Shown here: one piece after another, positions 1 through 7,108 of the stretch
Layout of the letters: each line of letters starts with the position of its first letter
How positions within the stretch are numbered: the first letter of the stretch is position 1
Origin: an uncultured Mucispirillum sp.
GTDB taxonomy: Bacteria; Chrysiogenota; Deferribacteres; Deferribacterales; Mucispirillaceae
Direction of reading: 5' to 3'
Length of the DNA stretch: 11,729 nucleotides
Assembly (NCBI GenBank): GCA_945947845.1
Contig: CAMEZN010000016.1
Location: forward strand, 1 to 11,729
The notes under the pieces: model-generated
Told to the model about the DNA's origin: nothing
Database searches by the model: none
Seen by the model: the letters and a program-made list of their open reading frames with translations, nothing else
Position numbers and translations under genes: made by a program

Positions 1-1
1 T

Positions 2-970
2 GGGGAAGAATCACCTTCGCAGATTCGCATGCGGGCAGACAGGCTTAATGTTAAGGCGGATAATTTAGAGCTGCTTGCTACAACATCTTTTGAAGATGTG
101 CTTTCAGCAGTATCGTTAAAGCAGTATGATTATTTAATAATAGATTCTATTCAGACAATTACAAGTGAAGAAATTGTTTCCGGCGGCGGAGCAGTAGGAC
201 AGGTCCGCCATGTAACATACAGGCTTGTGGAGCTTGCAAAAAGCACTGGTTTAACAGTATTTATAATCGGTCAGGTTACAAAAGACGGAAATATTGCTGG
301 TCCGAAAGTGTTAGAACATTTAGTGGATACTGTCCTTTATTTTGAAGGGGATTATTCAAGGGGGGTTCGTATCCTTCGTTCTGTCAAAAACAGGTTTGGC
401 TCAACTGATGAAGTAGGTATTTTTGAGATGAGTCAGTCTGGGTTAATTGAAGCTGGCGATAGAGCATTTTTTGATAAGGACGGCATAGTAGCAAGCGGAA
501 AAGTGATATGCCCTGTTCTTGAAGGCACAAGGCCGTTTTTAGTAGAGATACAGGCTCTTGTGGCACCAACATTTTTTCAGTATCCTAAAAGAAATGCAAC
601 AGGTTATGATAATAACAGGCTTGCAATGCTTATTGCGATTTTAGAGAAAAAAGGCGGTTTAAATTTATCTGGTGCAGATGTTTATTTAAATATTGCAGGC
701 GGTATTAAGATAAATGAACCAAGTGCAGATTTAGCAGTGTGTGCAGCTCTTATTTCTTCTTTTAGAGATAAGCCTGTGCCATATACAATGGCTTTTGCTG
801 GTGAAGTGGGATTAACTGGTGAAATCCGCTCTGTATCAAATATACAGGGCAGAATAAATGAGTGTGCCCGCTTTGGAGTTGAAACTCTTTATGCTAATTT
901 TAAAGATGAAAAAAGCAAAAATTTAAAACTGATAGATGTTAAAAATATTGCAGACCTGTTAAAGCATTAA
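2..970 (+). CDS. radA: DNA repair protein RadA (Sms), 5'-truncated by window edge
   Basis: RadA is a RecA-like ATPase that promotes branch migration and processing of recombination intermediates. The frame is open from base 2, before the first ATG at 29, and the first residues GEESPSQIRMRADRL match the region just after the family's Walker A, so the gene begins left of the window. About 322 residues are visible; the family is usually about 450, so the N-terminal zinc finger and Walker A are missing. Visible marks are the Walker B strand YDYLIIDSIQT (about residues 41-51 of the visible part), the RadA-specific KNRFGSTDEVGIFEM motif, and the C-terminal Lon-like domain with ADVYLNIAGGIKINEPSADLA and GEVGLTGEIR. 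It ends in TAA with no clear terminator. Identification is very sure. The next gene, fabI, has its own promoter. Confidence 0.96.
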   Translation, partial: GEESPSQIRMRADRLNVKADNLELLATTSFEDVLSAVSLKQYDYLIIDSIQTITSEEIVSGGGAVGQVRHVTYRLVELAKSTGLTVFIIGQVTKDGNIAGPKVLEHLVDTVLYFEGDYSRGVRILRSVKNRFGSTDEVGIFEMSQSGLIEAGDRAFFDKDGIVASGKVICPVLEGTRPFLVEIQALVAPTFFQYPKRNATGYDNNRLAMLIAILEKKGGLNLSGADVYLNIAGGIKINEPSADLAVCAALISSFRDKPVPYTMAFAGEVGLTGEIRSVSNIQGRINECARFGVETLYANFKDEKSKNLKLIDVKNIADLLKH

Positions 971-1238
971 TACAGCCAAAGAAAACATTATATAAGTATT
1001 ATTTTATAAACTTTATACTTTATTCCATTTATATTCTTTTAAAATCAATGAAAATAACAGAGTTTAGATTACTGGCAGATTGCTGTTATAAGAATATTTA
1101 AAGCTGTTTTTGATTAGATGACAGATGAAAGCATTTTTATTGTCAGTTGAATAATGTATTTATATAAAAAAACTCTTGATATTTTACAGATTACGGGTAT
1201 ATTGCTAGTAAATAATTTAAAACATAAAGGTGTGTTCT
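971..1238. other. Intergenic gap between radA and fabI
   Basis: The 268 bases hold no convincing reading frame on either strand. The stretch is very AT-rich. The only structure I can support is the promoter at 1176-1203 and the fabI ribosome binding site. I see no intrinsic terminator with a GC-containing stem for radA. Confidence 0.6.
1176..1203 (+). promoter_or_regulatory. Sigma70-type promoter for fabI
   Basis: A -35 TTGATA (1176-1181) and a -10 TATATT (1198-1203) are separated by 16 bases, with a GGG just before the -10. Predicted transcription would start near 1210, about 30 bases before the fabI ATG. The match is good but the region is AT-rich, so chance matches are possible. Confidence 0.6.
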
Positions 1239-2003
1239 ATGGGTATATTAGAAGGTAAAAAAGCATTAGTTTTCGGTGTTGCAAGTAATTTAAGTATTGC
1301 TTACGGTATTGCAAAACAATTAAAAGCGGAAGGGGCAGATGTGGCATTATCTTATGCTGCTGTTCATGAAAAACGAGTTAAACCTATTGCAGAAGAATTA
1401 GGCTCTACATTTGTAGAAGAATGTGATTTATCAAGTGATGAAGCAATAGACAGCCTTGTAAATAAATATGAAGAAAAATTTGGTAAAATTGATATTATAG
1501 TTCATTCTGTTGCATTTGCTTCAAGAGAAGCGCTTTCAGGCAGATTTATGGAAGTTACAAGAGATGATTTTCTTGTATCAATGAATATTAGTGTATATAC
1601 ATTAATTGCTGTTGTTAAAAAGTTTGAAAGAATAATGAGTGATGATGCAAGTGTTATCACTTTAACATATTATGGTAGTGAAAAAGTTGTGCCTAACTAT
1701 AATGTTATGGGTGTTGCAAAAGCAGCTCTTGAAGCAACTGTTCGTTATTTAGCTGTTGATTTAGGTAAAACTGGTAAAAGAATCAATGCTGTATCAGCTG
1801 GTCCTATTAAAACATTATCAGCTGCTGGTATTGCTGGTTTTAAATCAATGCTTTCATCAAATGAACCACGAATTCCACTTGGAAGAAATGTAGATATTGA
1901 TGACTGTGGTAATTTAGCAGCATTTTTATTAAGTCCGAAAGCCAAAAATATTACAGGCTCGGTAGTCTATGTAGACGGCGGCTTTAATATTACGGCAATG
2001 TAA
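1239..2003 (+). CDS. fabI: Enoyl-[acyl-carrier-protein] reductase (NADH), FabI
   Basis: FabI catalyses the last reduction of each type II fatty-acid elongation cycle, turning trans-2-enoyl-ACP into acyl-ACP with NAD(P)H in the cytoplasm; it is the triclosan target. The 254-residue product has the usual length. Seen in sequence: the N-terminal nucleotide-binding motif GVASNLSIAYG (residues 13-23), the catalytic Tyr154-x6-Lys161 in NYNVMGVAK, the upstream LTYYG corresponding to the second conserved Tyr, SAGPIKTLSAAGI (about 186-198), and the C-terminal YVDGGFNI. I chose ATG 1239 because AAAGG (1226-1230) lies 8 bases upstream and MGILEGKKALVFG matches the family start; a GTG at 1230 would add three residues and overlap that site. 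It is monocistronic by appearance, with its own promoter and a strong terminator. Confidence 0.97.
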   Translation: MGILEGKKALVFGVASNLSIAYGIAKQLKAEGADVALSYAAVHEKRVKPIAEELGSTFVEECDLSSDEAIDSLVNKYEEKFGKIDIIVHSVAFASREALSGRFMEVTRDDFLVSMNISVYTLIAVVKKFERIMSDDASVITLTYYGSEKVVPNYNVMGVAKAALEATVRYLAVDLGKTGKRINAVSAGPIKTLSAAGIAGFKSMLSSNEPRIPLGRNVDIDDCGNLAAFLLSPKAKNITGSVVYVDGGFNITAM

Positions 2004-2019
2004 AATTAATCAGCATTTT

Positions 2020-2045
2020 AAGGCGATTATTTAATCGCCTTTTTT
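2020..2045 (+). terminator. Intrinsic terminator after fabI
   Basis: A perfect 9-bp stem, AAGGCGATT (2020-2028) with AATCGCCTT (2033-2041), has a 4-base loop. It is followed by an unbroken T run to 2045. It starts 17 bases after the fabI stop codon and only 31 bases separate it from the next ATG. Confidence 0.92.
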
Positions 2046-2076
2046 AATATAAGAAAATAATTAAGGAATAAATAAT

Positions 2077-3714
2077 ATGATAAATAACTGGCTGTCAGTC
2101 ATACAAAAAGCATTTCCAGCACTAAAAAAAGAAAATATAAATAAAACTAACTTAAAGTTTAATTTAATAGAAAATATTGATGATACAGAAATCACCATAG
2201 AAGCAGCAGCTGAAAATGGTATATGTTTTTCATGGGTTGATAATGCATGTCATTATATGCTTTCAGTTATGGAAGCAGAAGGCTGCACACAAAATGAAAT
2301 ACAGGATAAACTGGAAATAGTTTTTGACCGTCTTTTTGATAATTCATCATCAGAGCTTTATGCTGCAAGAAATGTGATTATTGATGATATGTATGGCCTT
2401 GAAGTGCTTGGCGGCAATGAAATAAGTGATAATAAATACGATATTTTTTACGGTCTTTATCTTTCAGATGGAAAAGAAGGGTATGTTATTACTGGCTTTG
2501 GAGATGATGAGGTAGAGTTTGTTTTTGAAAAATTAACTGGGGCAAGCAGGCTTTTTAATAGAAAAGATATGCCAGCATTAATAAATAAAGGTAAATCGCG
2601 GGATAAAGAGATTGTATCTTTAAGAAAATTAGCATCAAAATTAATGATTGATTATGATATGAACTGGCAGATTTTAAACTGCACATTTTCAGTTAAAGAC
2701 GGCAGGCTTGATACTAATCAGGAAACATCATTTTTAATGCTTTCTGAAAATGGTGTAGAGGAAATGGATTTTGCAGAAATATATAAAGAAGATAAATCAT
2801 TTAATAATGAGATTACAGAACTGCTGTCCAATATACCAGCCTATGATATTTCTGGCTTTACAGTTACTCTTTTTAAAGACGGCAGATATGGTGCCACATA
2901 TTACCCTGTGGAAGATGAATATGATGAAGAACACGAGCATATACATGATGACAGCTGCCAGCATGAACATTATTATAATGATGAGGATAACGATTACTTT
3001 CCTGAACATGGCAATGAAAAAGAGTATGCCTTAAACTATATGAATAAACTTCATTCTGATATTTTAAGCCCTGTTGAAAAATGGGATAACGGTATGGTGC
3101 TGATTCAAAATACAGAAAATTTTACTATGGTTTATCCATACTATAACACAGCAGAAAACCCTTTTACAGAAATAAATATTATAGAAGATACAGATGAAGA
3201 TATAAATGATGACAGTTATATAGAAGAATTAGGCACAAAGTATGGTAAATATTATCCTGCAATGTATGACTATTTTGGGGAAAAAGTAGATGAACTGAAC
3301 TTATTTTCAGTGTTATTTTACTTTAAAAATAACGGAGAAAATCAAGTGGATAACTCATCACTTGCCTATAAAGAATTTGCATTTGATATTTTTTGTGCAG
3401 TAGAAGACGGAGATGAAAGTGTTGAGGCAATAAATTTAATATCAACAGCAGATGCTTTTGAACATATTTTTATATCTAAACCTTTAATGTATATCACATT
3501 TGATATTTCTTACAGTAACACAATATCGCTTTTGGGAAATGTTACAGGTTTATCAGTTAATGGAGAAGAAGTTCTTGAAAACTGTAATAATATTGTATTA
3601 AACACTTTAAATACCATACAGATAATATTAGATAATACAAAATACAGCACAAATGTTAAAACAAGCAGATTTACGATATTTCCAAATGGTAAAATCGGTG
3701 TGCAGTTTATTTAG
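2077..3714 (+). CDS. Acidic protein of unknown function with a His-rich loop
   Basis: I do not recognise this 545-residue protein. ATG 2077 is supported by AAGGA (2063-2067) 9 bases upstream. No signal peptide or membrane helix is visible, so it is probably cytoplasmic. It is strongly acidic, rich in Asp, Glu and Asn, and reads as alternating short beta strands and helices with two halves. The N-terminal half (about 1-275) has segments such as VEFVFEKLTG. A central low-complexity acidic linker (about 278-315) carries HEHIHDDSCQHEH, with six His (286, 288, 290, 296, 298, 311) and Cys294. The C-terminal half (about 320-545) ends in FTIFPNGKIGVQFI. The middle piece before the linker, FTVTLFKDGRYGATYYPVE, resembles that C-terminal ending, hinting at two related domains. 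Metal binding by the linker is inference. There is no dedicated promoter between it and the fabI terminator, so expression may depend on read-through. Confidence 0.85.
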   Translation: MINNWLSVIQKAFPALKKENINKTNLKFNLIENIDDTEITIEAAAENGICFSWVDNACHYMLSVMEAEGCTQNEIQDKLEIVFDRLFDNSSSELYAARNVIIDDMYGLEVLGGNEISDNKYDIFYGLYLSDGKEGYVITGFGDDEVEFVFEKLTGASRLFNRKDMPALINKGKSRDKEIVSLRKLASKLMIDYDMNWQILNCTFSVKDGRLDTNQETSFLMLSENGVEEMDFAEIYKEDKSFNNEITELLSNIPAYDISGFTVTLFKDGRYGATYYPVEDEYDEEHEHIHDDSCQHEHYYNDEDNDYFPEHGNEKEYALNYMNKLHSDILSPVEKWDNGMVLIQNTENFTMVYPYYNTAENPFTEINIIEDTDEDINDDSYIEELGTKYGKYYPAMYDYFGEKVDELNLFSVLFYFKNNGENQVDNSSLAYKEFAFDIFCAVEDGDESVEAINLISTADAFEHIFISKPLMYITFDISYSNTISLLGNVTGLSVNGEEVLENCNNIVLNTLNTIQIILDNTKYSTNVKTSRFTIFPNGKIGVQFI

Positions 3715-3733
3715 AATGATAATAAATTAATAG

Positions 3734-3757
3734 AAATTTTAAAAACATATAAAATTT
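3734..3757. terminator. Weak AT-only hairpin after the His-rich protein gene
   Basis: AAATTTTA (3734-3741) and TAAAATTT (3750-3757) form an 8-bp stem with an 8-base loop, 19 bases after the stop codon. The stem has no GC pair and the T tract is short, so termination is uncertain. Confidence 0.25.
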
Positions 3758-3760
3758 TAT

Positions 3761-3789
3761 TTGACAATTTTAGATAAAATTCTTATTAT
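3761..3789 (+). promoter_or_regulatory. Near-consensus sigma70 promoter for the rpmH operon
   Basis: A perfect -35 TTGACA (3761-3766), a 17-base spacer and -10 TATTAT (3784-3789) make this the best promoter in the window. This fits the high demand for ribosomal protein L34. Predicted start is near 3796, giving a leader of about 60 bases before the rpmH ATG at 3859. Confidence 0.85.
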
Positions 3790-3813
3790 CATTTTTCATT
3801 GTATAAAAAGTGA

Positions 3814-3829
3814 GTCTGAAATATCAGAC
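3814..3829 (+). promoter_or_regulatory. Leader hairpin upstream of rpmH
   Basis: GTCTGA (3814-3819) and TCAGAC (3824-3829) form a perfect 6-bp stem around the loop AATA inside the predicted 5' leader. No T run follows, so it is not a terminator. It might stabilise the leader or contribute to translational control; that is inference. Confidence 0.4.
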
Positions 3830-3858
3830 ATTCTCTTATAAATTTATGGAGGCAAAAG

Positions 3859-3999
3859 ATGGCACAGCTTACTCTGGCAAAGCGTACCAACTTAAAAAAA
3901 GTTCGCAAACAAGGTTTTCGTGCAAGAATGGCTACTAAGGGTGGCAGACTTGTTATCAAAAGAAGACGTGCAAAAGGTCGTAAACGCCTTGCAATTTAA
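3859..3999 (+). CDS. rpmH: 50S ribosomal protein L34
   Basis: L34 is a small basic protein of the large ribosomal subunit. The 46-residue product is too short for common ORF cut-offs but unmistakable: [12 protein letters not shown] (residues 19-30) and [12 protein letters not shown] (35-46) are the family signature. ATG 3859 has a strong GGAGG (3848-3852) 6 bases upstream. The N-terminus is unusual: most L34 proteins begin MKRT[YF]QPS, whereas this one begins [18 protein letters not shown], so the usual YQP segment is not seen. It is the first gene of the long operon driven by the 3761 promoter, and its 3' end overlaps the likely rnpA start. Confidence 0.96.
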   Translation: MAQLTLAKRTNLKKVRKQGFRARMATKGGRLVIKRRRAKGRKRLAI

Positions 4000-4360
4000 A
4001 CCTGAAAGTTTTCCCCGTAGCCTACATATTTGCAAATCAAAAGAATTTACAGCAATATATACGGGGAAACGAGTTTCAGGCTCAATGTTTATAATATACT
4101 ATAAAATATTGGGCAGTATAGGCAAAGCAGGTTTTACAGTCAGTAAAAAAGTTAGTAAATCAGCAGTTAAGAGAAACAAGCTGAAACGCAGATTAAGGGA
4201 GATATACAGGCAGAATAAATCTATGCTGCCTGCAAATATTTCTATAATTATACGAGTATTGCCCCAAGCCGCAGGAGCTGATTTTAATGGGATTAAAGAT
4301 GAAGTTCTATCACTTTTTAAGGTTATTGCAGCCAAAGAACATAGCAGTAATGTTAATTAA
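3989..4360 (+). CDS. rnpA: Ribonuclease P protein component
   Basis: RnpA is the protein subunit of RNase P and helps the catalytic RNA bind precursor tRNA 5' leaders. The product shows [13 protein letters not shown] near the start, [40 protein letters not shown] (the conserved RNR box, about residues 48-74) and a basic surface. No in-frame ATG precedes the conserved start. TTG 3989 would give 123 residues, the usual family length, overlapping rpmH by 11 bases, with AAAAGG (3972-3976) 12 bases upstream. GTG 3968 or GTG 3920 would give longer forms lying inside rpmH. I prefer TTG on length but the start is uncertain. The rpmH-rnpA order is the classical bacterial arrangement. Confidence 0.9.
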   Translation: MQFKPESFPRSLHICKSKEFTAIYTGKRVSGSMFIIYYKILGSIGKAGFTVSKKVSKSAVKRNKLKRRLREIYRQNKSMLPANISIIIRVLPQAAGADFNGIKDEVLSLFKVIAAKEHSSNVN

Positions 4361-4541
4361 GTGTTATAAATACTGTATTTCTCCATACCTTGGCAACCAC
4401 TGCCGTTTTTATCCAAGCTGCTCAAGTTATGTAATAGAGGCTTTTCAGAAAAAAGGTTTTTTTAAAGGACTAATATTGACTATATGGCGAGTTCTGCGTT
4501 GCAATCCATTCGGTAAGGGTGGATATGACCCTGTTAAATAG
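4287..4541 (+). CDS. yidD: Membrane protein insertion efficiency factor YidD
   Basis: YidD is a small peripheral inner-membrane protein that assists YidC-dependent insertion. Family marks are [23 protein letters not shown] and [13 protein letters not shown], including the three Cys typical of the family ([13 protein letters not shown]). Two starts are possible. ATG 4287 has AGGAG (4273-4277) 9 bases upstream and gives 84 residues, within the usual 70-85, but overlaps rnpA by 74 bases. ATG 4350 gives 63 residues with little Shine-Dalgarno support and would shorten the N-terminal amphipathic segment seen in other YidD proteins. I list the longer form. It ends in TAG, 32 bases before yidC. Function is sure, start is not. 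Confidence 0.88.
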   Translation: MGLKMKFYHFLRLLQPKNIAVMLIKCYKYCISPYLGNHCRFYPSCSSYVIEAFQKKGFFKGLILTIWRVLRCNPFGKGGYDPVK

Positions 4542-4573
4542 GGAATATTAAATATTTTAAGGATTTTATATAT

Positions 4574-6106
4574 ATGGATAAAAGAACCATTTTAGCATTA
4601 GTGCTTAGTTTTGCAGTAATATTCGGCTGGACATATATTGTAGTGCCAATTTTTGCACCAGTTCAGCCTGTTGTAGATAATACAACAGCTTCAAAAATAC
4701 CTCAGGCACCAGTTGAAAGTGCTGCTGTTGATAATGTAACACCTGTTAATATAAATCAGCAGGTATCGCCATCTGCTCCGGCAGAATTAACTACTGAAAA
4801 ATCAAAATTAATGGAAGTAACATTTAATACAAACACAGGGGATATTAGAAGTGTTGCCTTACCAGCATGGAAAGATACTGAGGGAGGCTATGTTACATTT
4901 AATAAAAACGGTACTTCTGATTATGCAAAAATATTTACACCAGTATCAAGCGGATATACAAAAAGTGTAACAGAGCTTGAAGGAAGCAAACTTATTACTT
5001 TTACAGCACAAAATGGTTCACTTATAATTAATAAATCTTATCAATTATTTGATAATTCTTACTTAATCAAATCATCAATAGATGTAACAAATACTGGCAC
5101 AAATTCATTAAATATTCCTGTCAAAATAAATATTGGTCCAAAGCTTGGCACTGGCTTTGAAGATGCAACATATGTTTTTGAAGGTGCAGTAATTTCAAAT
5201 GGCGGTAAAACATATAGAGTAAAAATAGATGATACTGACAGCGAAGTTTTAGATAAAGCTGTTTGGGCTGGTTATACTTCAAAATATTTCTTATTTGCAG
5301 CTGCAAGTAATGATATATTTAAAAAAGCTGAAATTTTTCCTGAAAATAAATCAGCTGTTGCATCAATTAATACAGATTTTGTTGTAAATCCGGGCAGCAG
5401 ACATCAGGCATCTTTTGATTTTTATGTTGGTCCTAAATATTATGACCAGCTAAAAGATTTAGGACTTTCTTTACAAAAAAGTATGGATTATGGCTGGTTT
5501 TACTTTATAGCTATCCCTATCCTTTATATTTTAAACTTTTTAAATGGTATATTCCATAACTATGGTATTGCAATTATTATACTTACTATTATTGTAAAAG
5601 TATTAACACTGCCGCTTACTTTAAAAAGTATGTTTTCTATGAAAGAAATGACTAAAATACAGCCATTAGTTTTAGAGTTAAGAGAAAAATATAAAAATGA
5701 CCCAGCAAAACTTAATCAAGCTACAATGGATTTATATAAAGAACACAATGTAAACCCATTAAGCGGCTGTTTTCCTCTGCTTTTACAAATACCAATATTT
5801 TTTGCATTATATAAAGCTCTGCTTTTATCTTTAGAATTAAAAGGCGCACCATTTTTTGGCTGGATTGTAGACTTATCTGCAAAAGACCCTTACTATATTA
5901 CTCCTATTGTAATGGGTATAACAATGTTTATTCAGCAGAAAATGACACCTACAACTGCAGACCCAATGCAGCAGAAAATATTTTTAGCTATGCCTATTAT
6001 ATTTACATTTTTATTTATAAACTTCCAGTCTGGTCTTGTGCTGTACTGGCTCACTAACAATGTACTGTCTATTATTCAGCAGTATATTATTAACAGGCGA
6101 AAATAG
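4574..6106 (+). CDS. yidC: Membrane protein insertase YidC (Oxa1 family)
   Basis: YidC inserts and folds inner-membrane proteins, alone or with SecYEG. The 510-residue product has the Gram-negative architecture: an N-terminal signal-anchor helix (about 4-26, after MDKRT), a linker rich in Pro, Val and Asn, a periplasmic P1 domain (about 75-300), then the Oxa1 core. The core has helices near 308-328, 330-350, 393-418, 440-458 and 475-500. Core signatures are VNPLSGCFPLLLQIPIFFALY, DPYYITPIVMGITMF, DPMQQKIF and SGLVLYWLTNN. The hydrophilic-groove Arg of E. coli is replaced by Lys342 (in IIVKVLTLPLT), a known and functional alternative. The start has AAGGA (4559-4563) 10 bases upstream. It follows yidD, its functional partner, by 32 bases. 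Confidence 0.97.
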   Translation: MDKRTILALVLSFAVIFGWTYIVVPIFAPVQPVVDNTTASKIPQAPVESAAVDNVTPVNINQQVSPSAPAELTTEKSKLMEVTFNTNTGDIRSVALPAWKDTEGGYVTFNKNGTSDYAKIFTPVSSGYTKSVTELEGSKLITFTAQNGSLIINKSYQLFDNSYLIKSSIDVTNTGTNSLNIPVKINIGPKLGTGFEDATYVFEGAVISNGGKTYRVKIDDTDSEVLDKAVWAGYTSKYFLFAAASNDIFKKAEIFPENKSAVASINTDFVVNPGSRHQASFDFYVGPKYYDQLKDLGLSLQKSMDYGWFYFIAIPILYILNFLNGIFHNYGIAIIILTIIVKVLTLPLTLKSMFSMKEMTKIQPLVLELREKYKNDPAKLNQATMDLYKEHNVNPLSGCFPLLLQIPIFFALYKALLLSLELKGAPFFGWIVDLSAKDPYYITPIVMGITMFIQQKMTPTTADPMQQKIFLAMPIIFTFLFINFQSGLVLYWLTNNVLSIIQQYIINRRK

Positions 6107-6143
6107 GGAAAGAACATACTAGTATTTAATACGAGGTTATATT

Positions 6144-6836
6144 ATGAGAATTTTTGAAGTGGAAGGAGATAGTGTAGAAGAAATTATCTCTCAGTTTACA
6201 AATCAGCAGAATATATCTGCTGATTACATCAGCTATGAAGTAATTGAACAAGGCTCTAAAGGGCTTTTTGGTATTGGCAAAAAAAGTGCAAAATTAAAAA
6301 TAACTTATAATGAATTAGAATATGTTAAGAAAAAAGCAAAACTTATGCTTAATGAGTTATTAGAAAAAGCTGGCTTTACAGATGCACATGTTAGTGTAGA
6401 AGAAAATGATAACAGACTTTTATTAAATATAGAAACTGAAACTCCAGAATTATTAATAGGTAAGTCTGCTCAAACATTAGATTCATTACAGTATGTGTTT
6501 GATAAAATGATAAACCTGCCAGAAGACAGTGAAATAAGCCTTATTGTTGATGTAGGTTTTTATAGAAAACGCAGAGTAGAAGAAAATGTTGCAAAAGCTT
6601 TATCAATGGCTGAAAAAGTTAAAAAATCCGGCAGACCATTTAAGCTTGCACCTATGAGCAGCATATTAAGAAAAGAAATACATATAGCATTAAAAAATGT
6701 GCCGGGTGTTACAACTATTTCTACTGGGGAAGGCCCATTAAAACAAGTATCTATTGTACCAGATAAACCAAGAAATAATAAAGGTAGATATGGCAATAGA
6801 AGAAATAATAGATACAATAATAGAGAAGAAAACTAA
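6144..6836 (+). CDS. jag: KhpB/Jag RNA-binding protein (Jag-N, KH, R3H)
   Basis: Jag (KhpB) is a cytoplasmic RNA-binding protein usually encoded next to yidC. The 230-residue product shows all three domains. Jag-N spans 1-54 (MRIFEVEGDSVEEI, KGLFGIGKKSAK). The KH domain is about 78-140, around LLIGKSAQTLDSLQYVFDKM. R3H is about 143-206, with Arg176-x3-His180 in RKEIH, then GEGPLKQVSIVP. The KH loop is G-K-S-A (106-109), where most Jag proteins keep GxxG. The tail (207-230) is rich in Asn, Arg and Gly, a likely flexible RNA-contacting end. ATG 6144 follows GAGG (6133-6136) by 7 bases. The stop codon overlaps the next start by one base (TAATG), indicating translational coupling. Confidence 0.94.
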   Translation: MRIFEVEGDSVEEIISQFTNQQNISADYISYEVIEQGSKGLFGIGKKSAKLKITYNELEYVKKKAKLMLNELLEKAGFTDAHVSVEENDNRLLLNIETETPELLIGKSAQTLDSLQYVFDKMINLPEDSEISLIVDVGFYRKRRVEENVAKALSMAEKVKKSGRPFKLAPMSSILRKEIHIALKNVPGVTTISTGEGPLKQVSIVPDKPRNNKGRYGNRRNNRYNNREEN

Positions 6837-7093
6837 TGGTTATGAAAGTTTTTGTGCTGGCAGCTATACTTGCTGGTATTTATTTCTTTTTTAAAATAAA
6901 AGATAAAAAAAAGGACGAACAGAAATATATAGATAATGAAGAAGTAAAAGCTGTTGAAATGAAAAAAGATACTATATGTGGCTCTTATGTAGAAGAAACT
7001 ACAAAGTATAAAGTTAAATTACATGATAAAATATATTATTTTTGTTCAGAAGAATGTAAAAATAAGTTTATAGATGAAAATACAAAGCATTAA
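6836..7093 (+). CDS. Small membrane-anchored YHS/TRASH-like metal-binding protein
   Basis: This 85-residue protein has one N-terminal membrane helix (about 3-19), a Lys-rich linker (20-30) and a C-terminal minidomain. The minidomain reads DTICGSYVEETTKY, then KIYYFCSEECKNKF. Cys48, Cys70 and Cys74 with an aromatic-Phe-Cys-Ser pattern match the YHS/TRASH type of small metal-binding domain found in copper and heavy-metal proteins. With the Lys-rich stretch after the helix, the domain should face the cytoplasm by the positive-inside rule. The start ATG overlaps the jag stop; a second ATG at 6842 would remove two residues. The ligand and role are unknown. Coupling to jag suggests a linked function or simply shared expression. 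Confidence 0.82.
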   Translation: MVMKVFVLAAILAGIYFFFKIKDKKKDEQKYIDNEEVKAVEMKKDTICGSYVEETTKYKVKLHDKIYYFCSEECKNKFIDENTKH

Positions 7094-7108
7094 TATTTAG
7101 GAGATATA

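Noticed and set aside
971..1175. A small RNA or terminator in the gap after radA
   Set aside because: Only weak AT-only pairings such as AAGTAT/ATACTT are present, with no GC-containing stem or T run.
2771..3034. Alternative + strand frame of 87 residues and an overlapping minus-strand frame inside the 545-residue gene
   Set aside because: Both have low-complexity Met/Ile-rich composition and lie fully inside a frame with a good start site and normal protein composition, so they are shadows.
3715..3858. A chromosomal replication origin next to rpmH
   Set aside because: rpmH is often beside dnaA and oriC, but I found no cluster of TTATNCACA-type DnaA boxes and no dnaA in the window.
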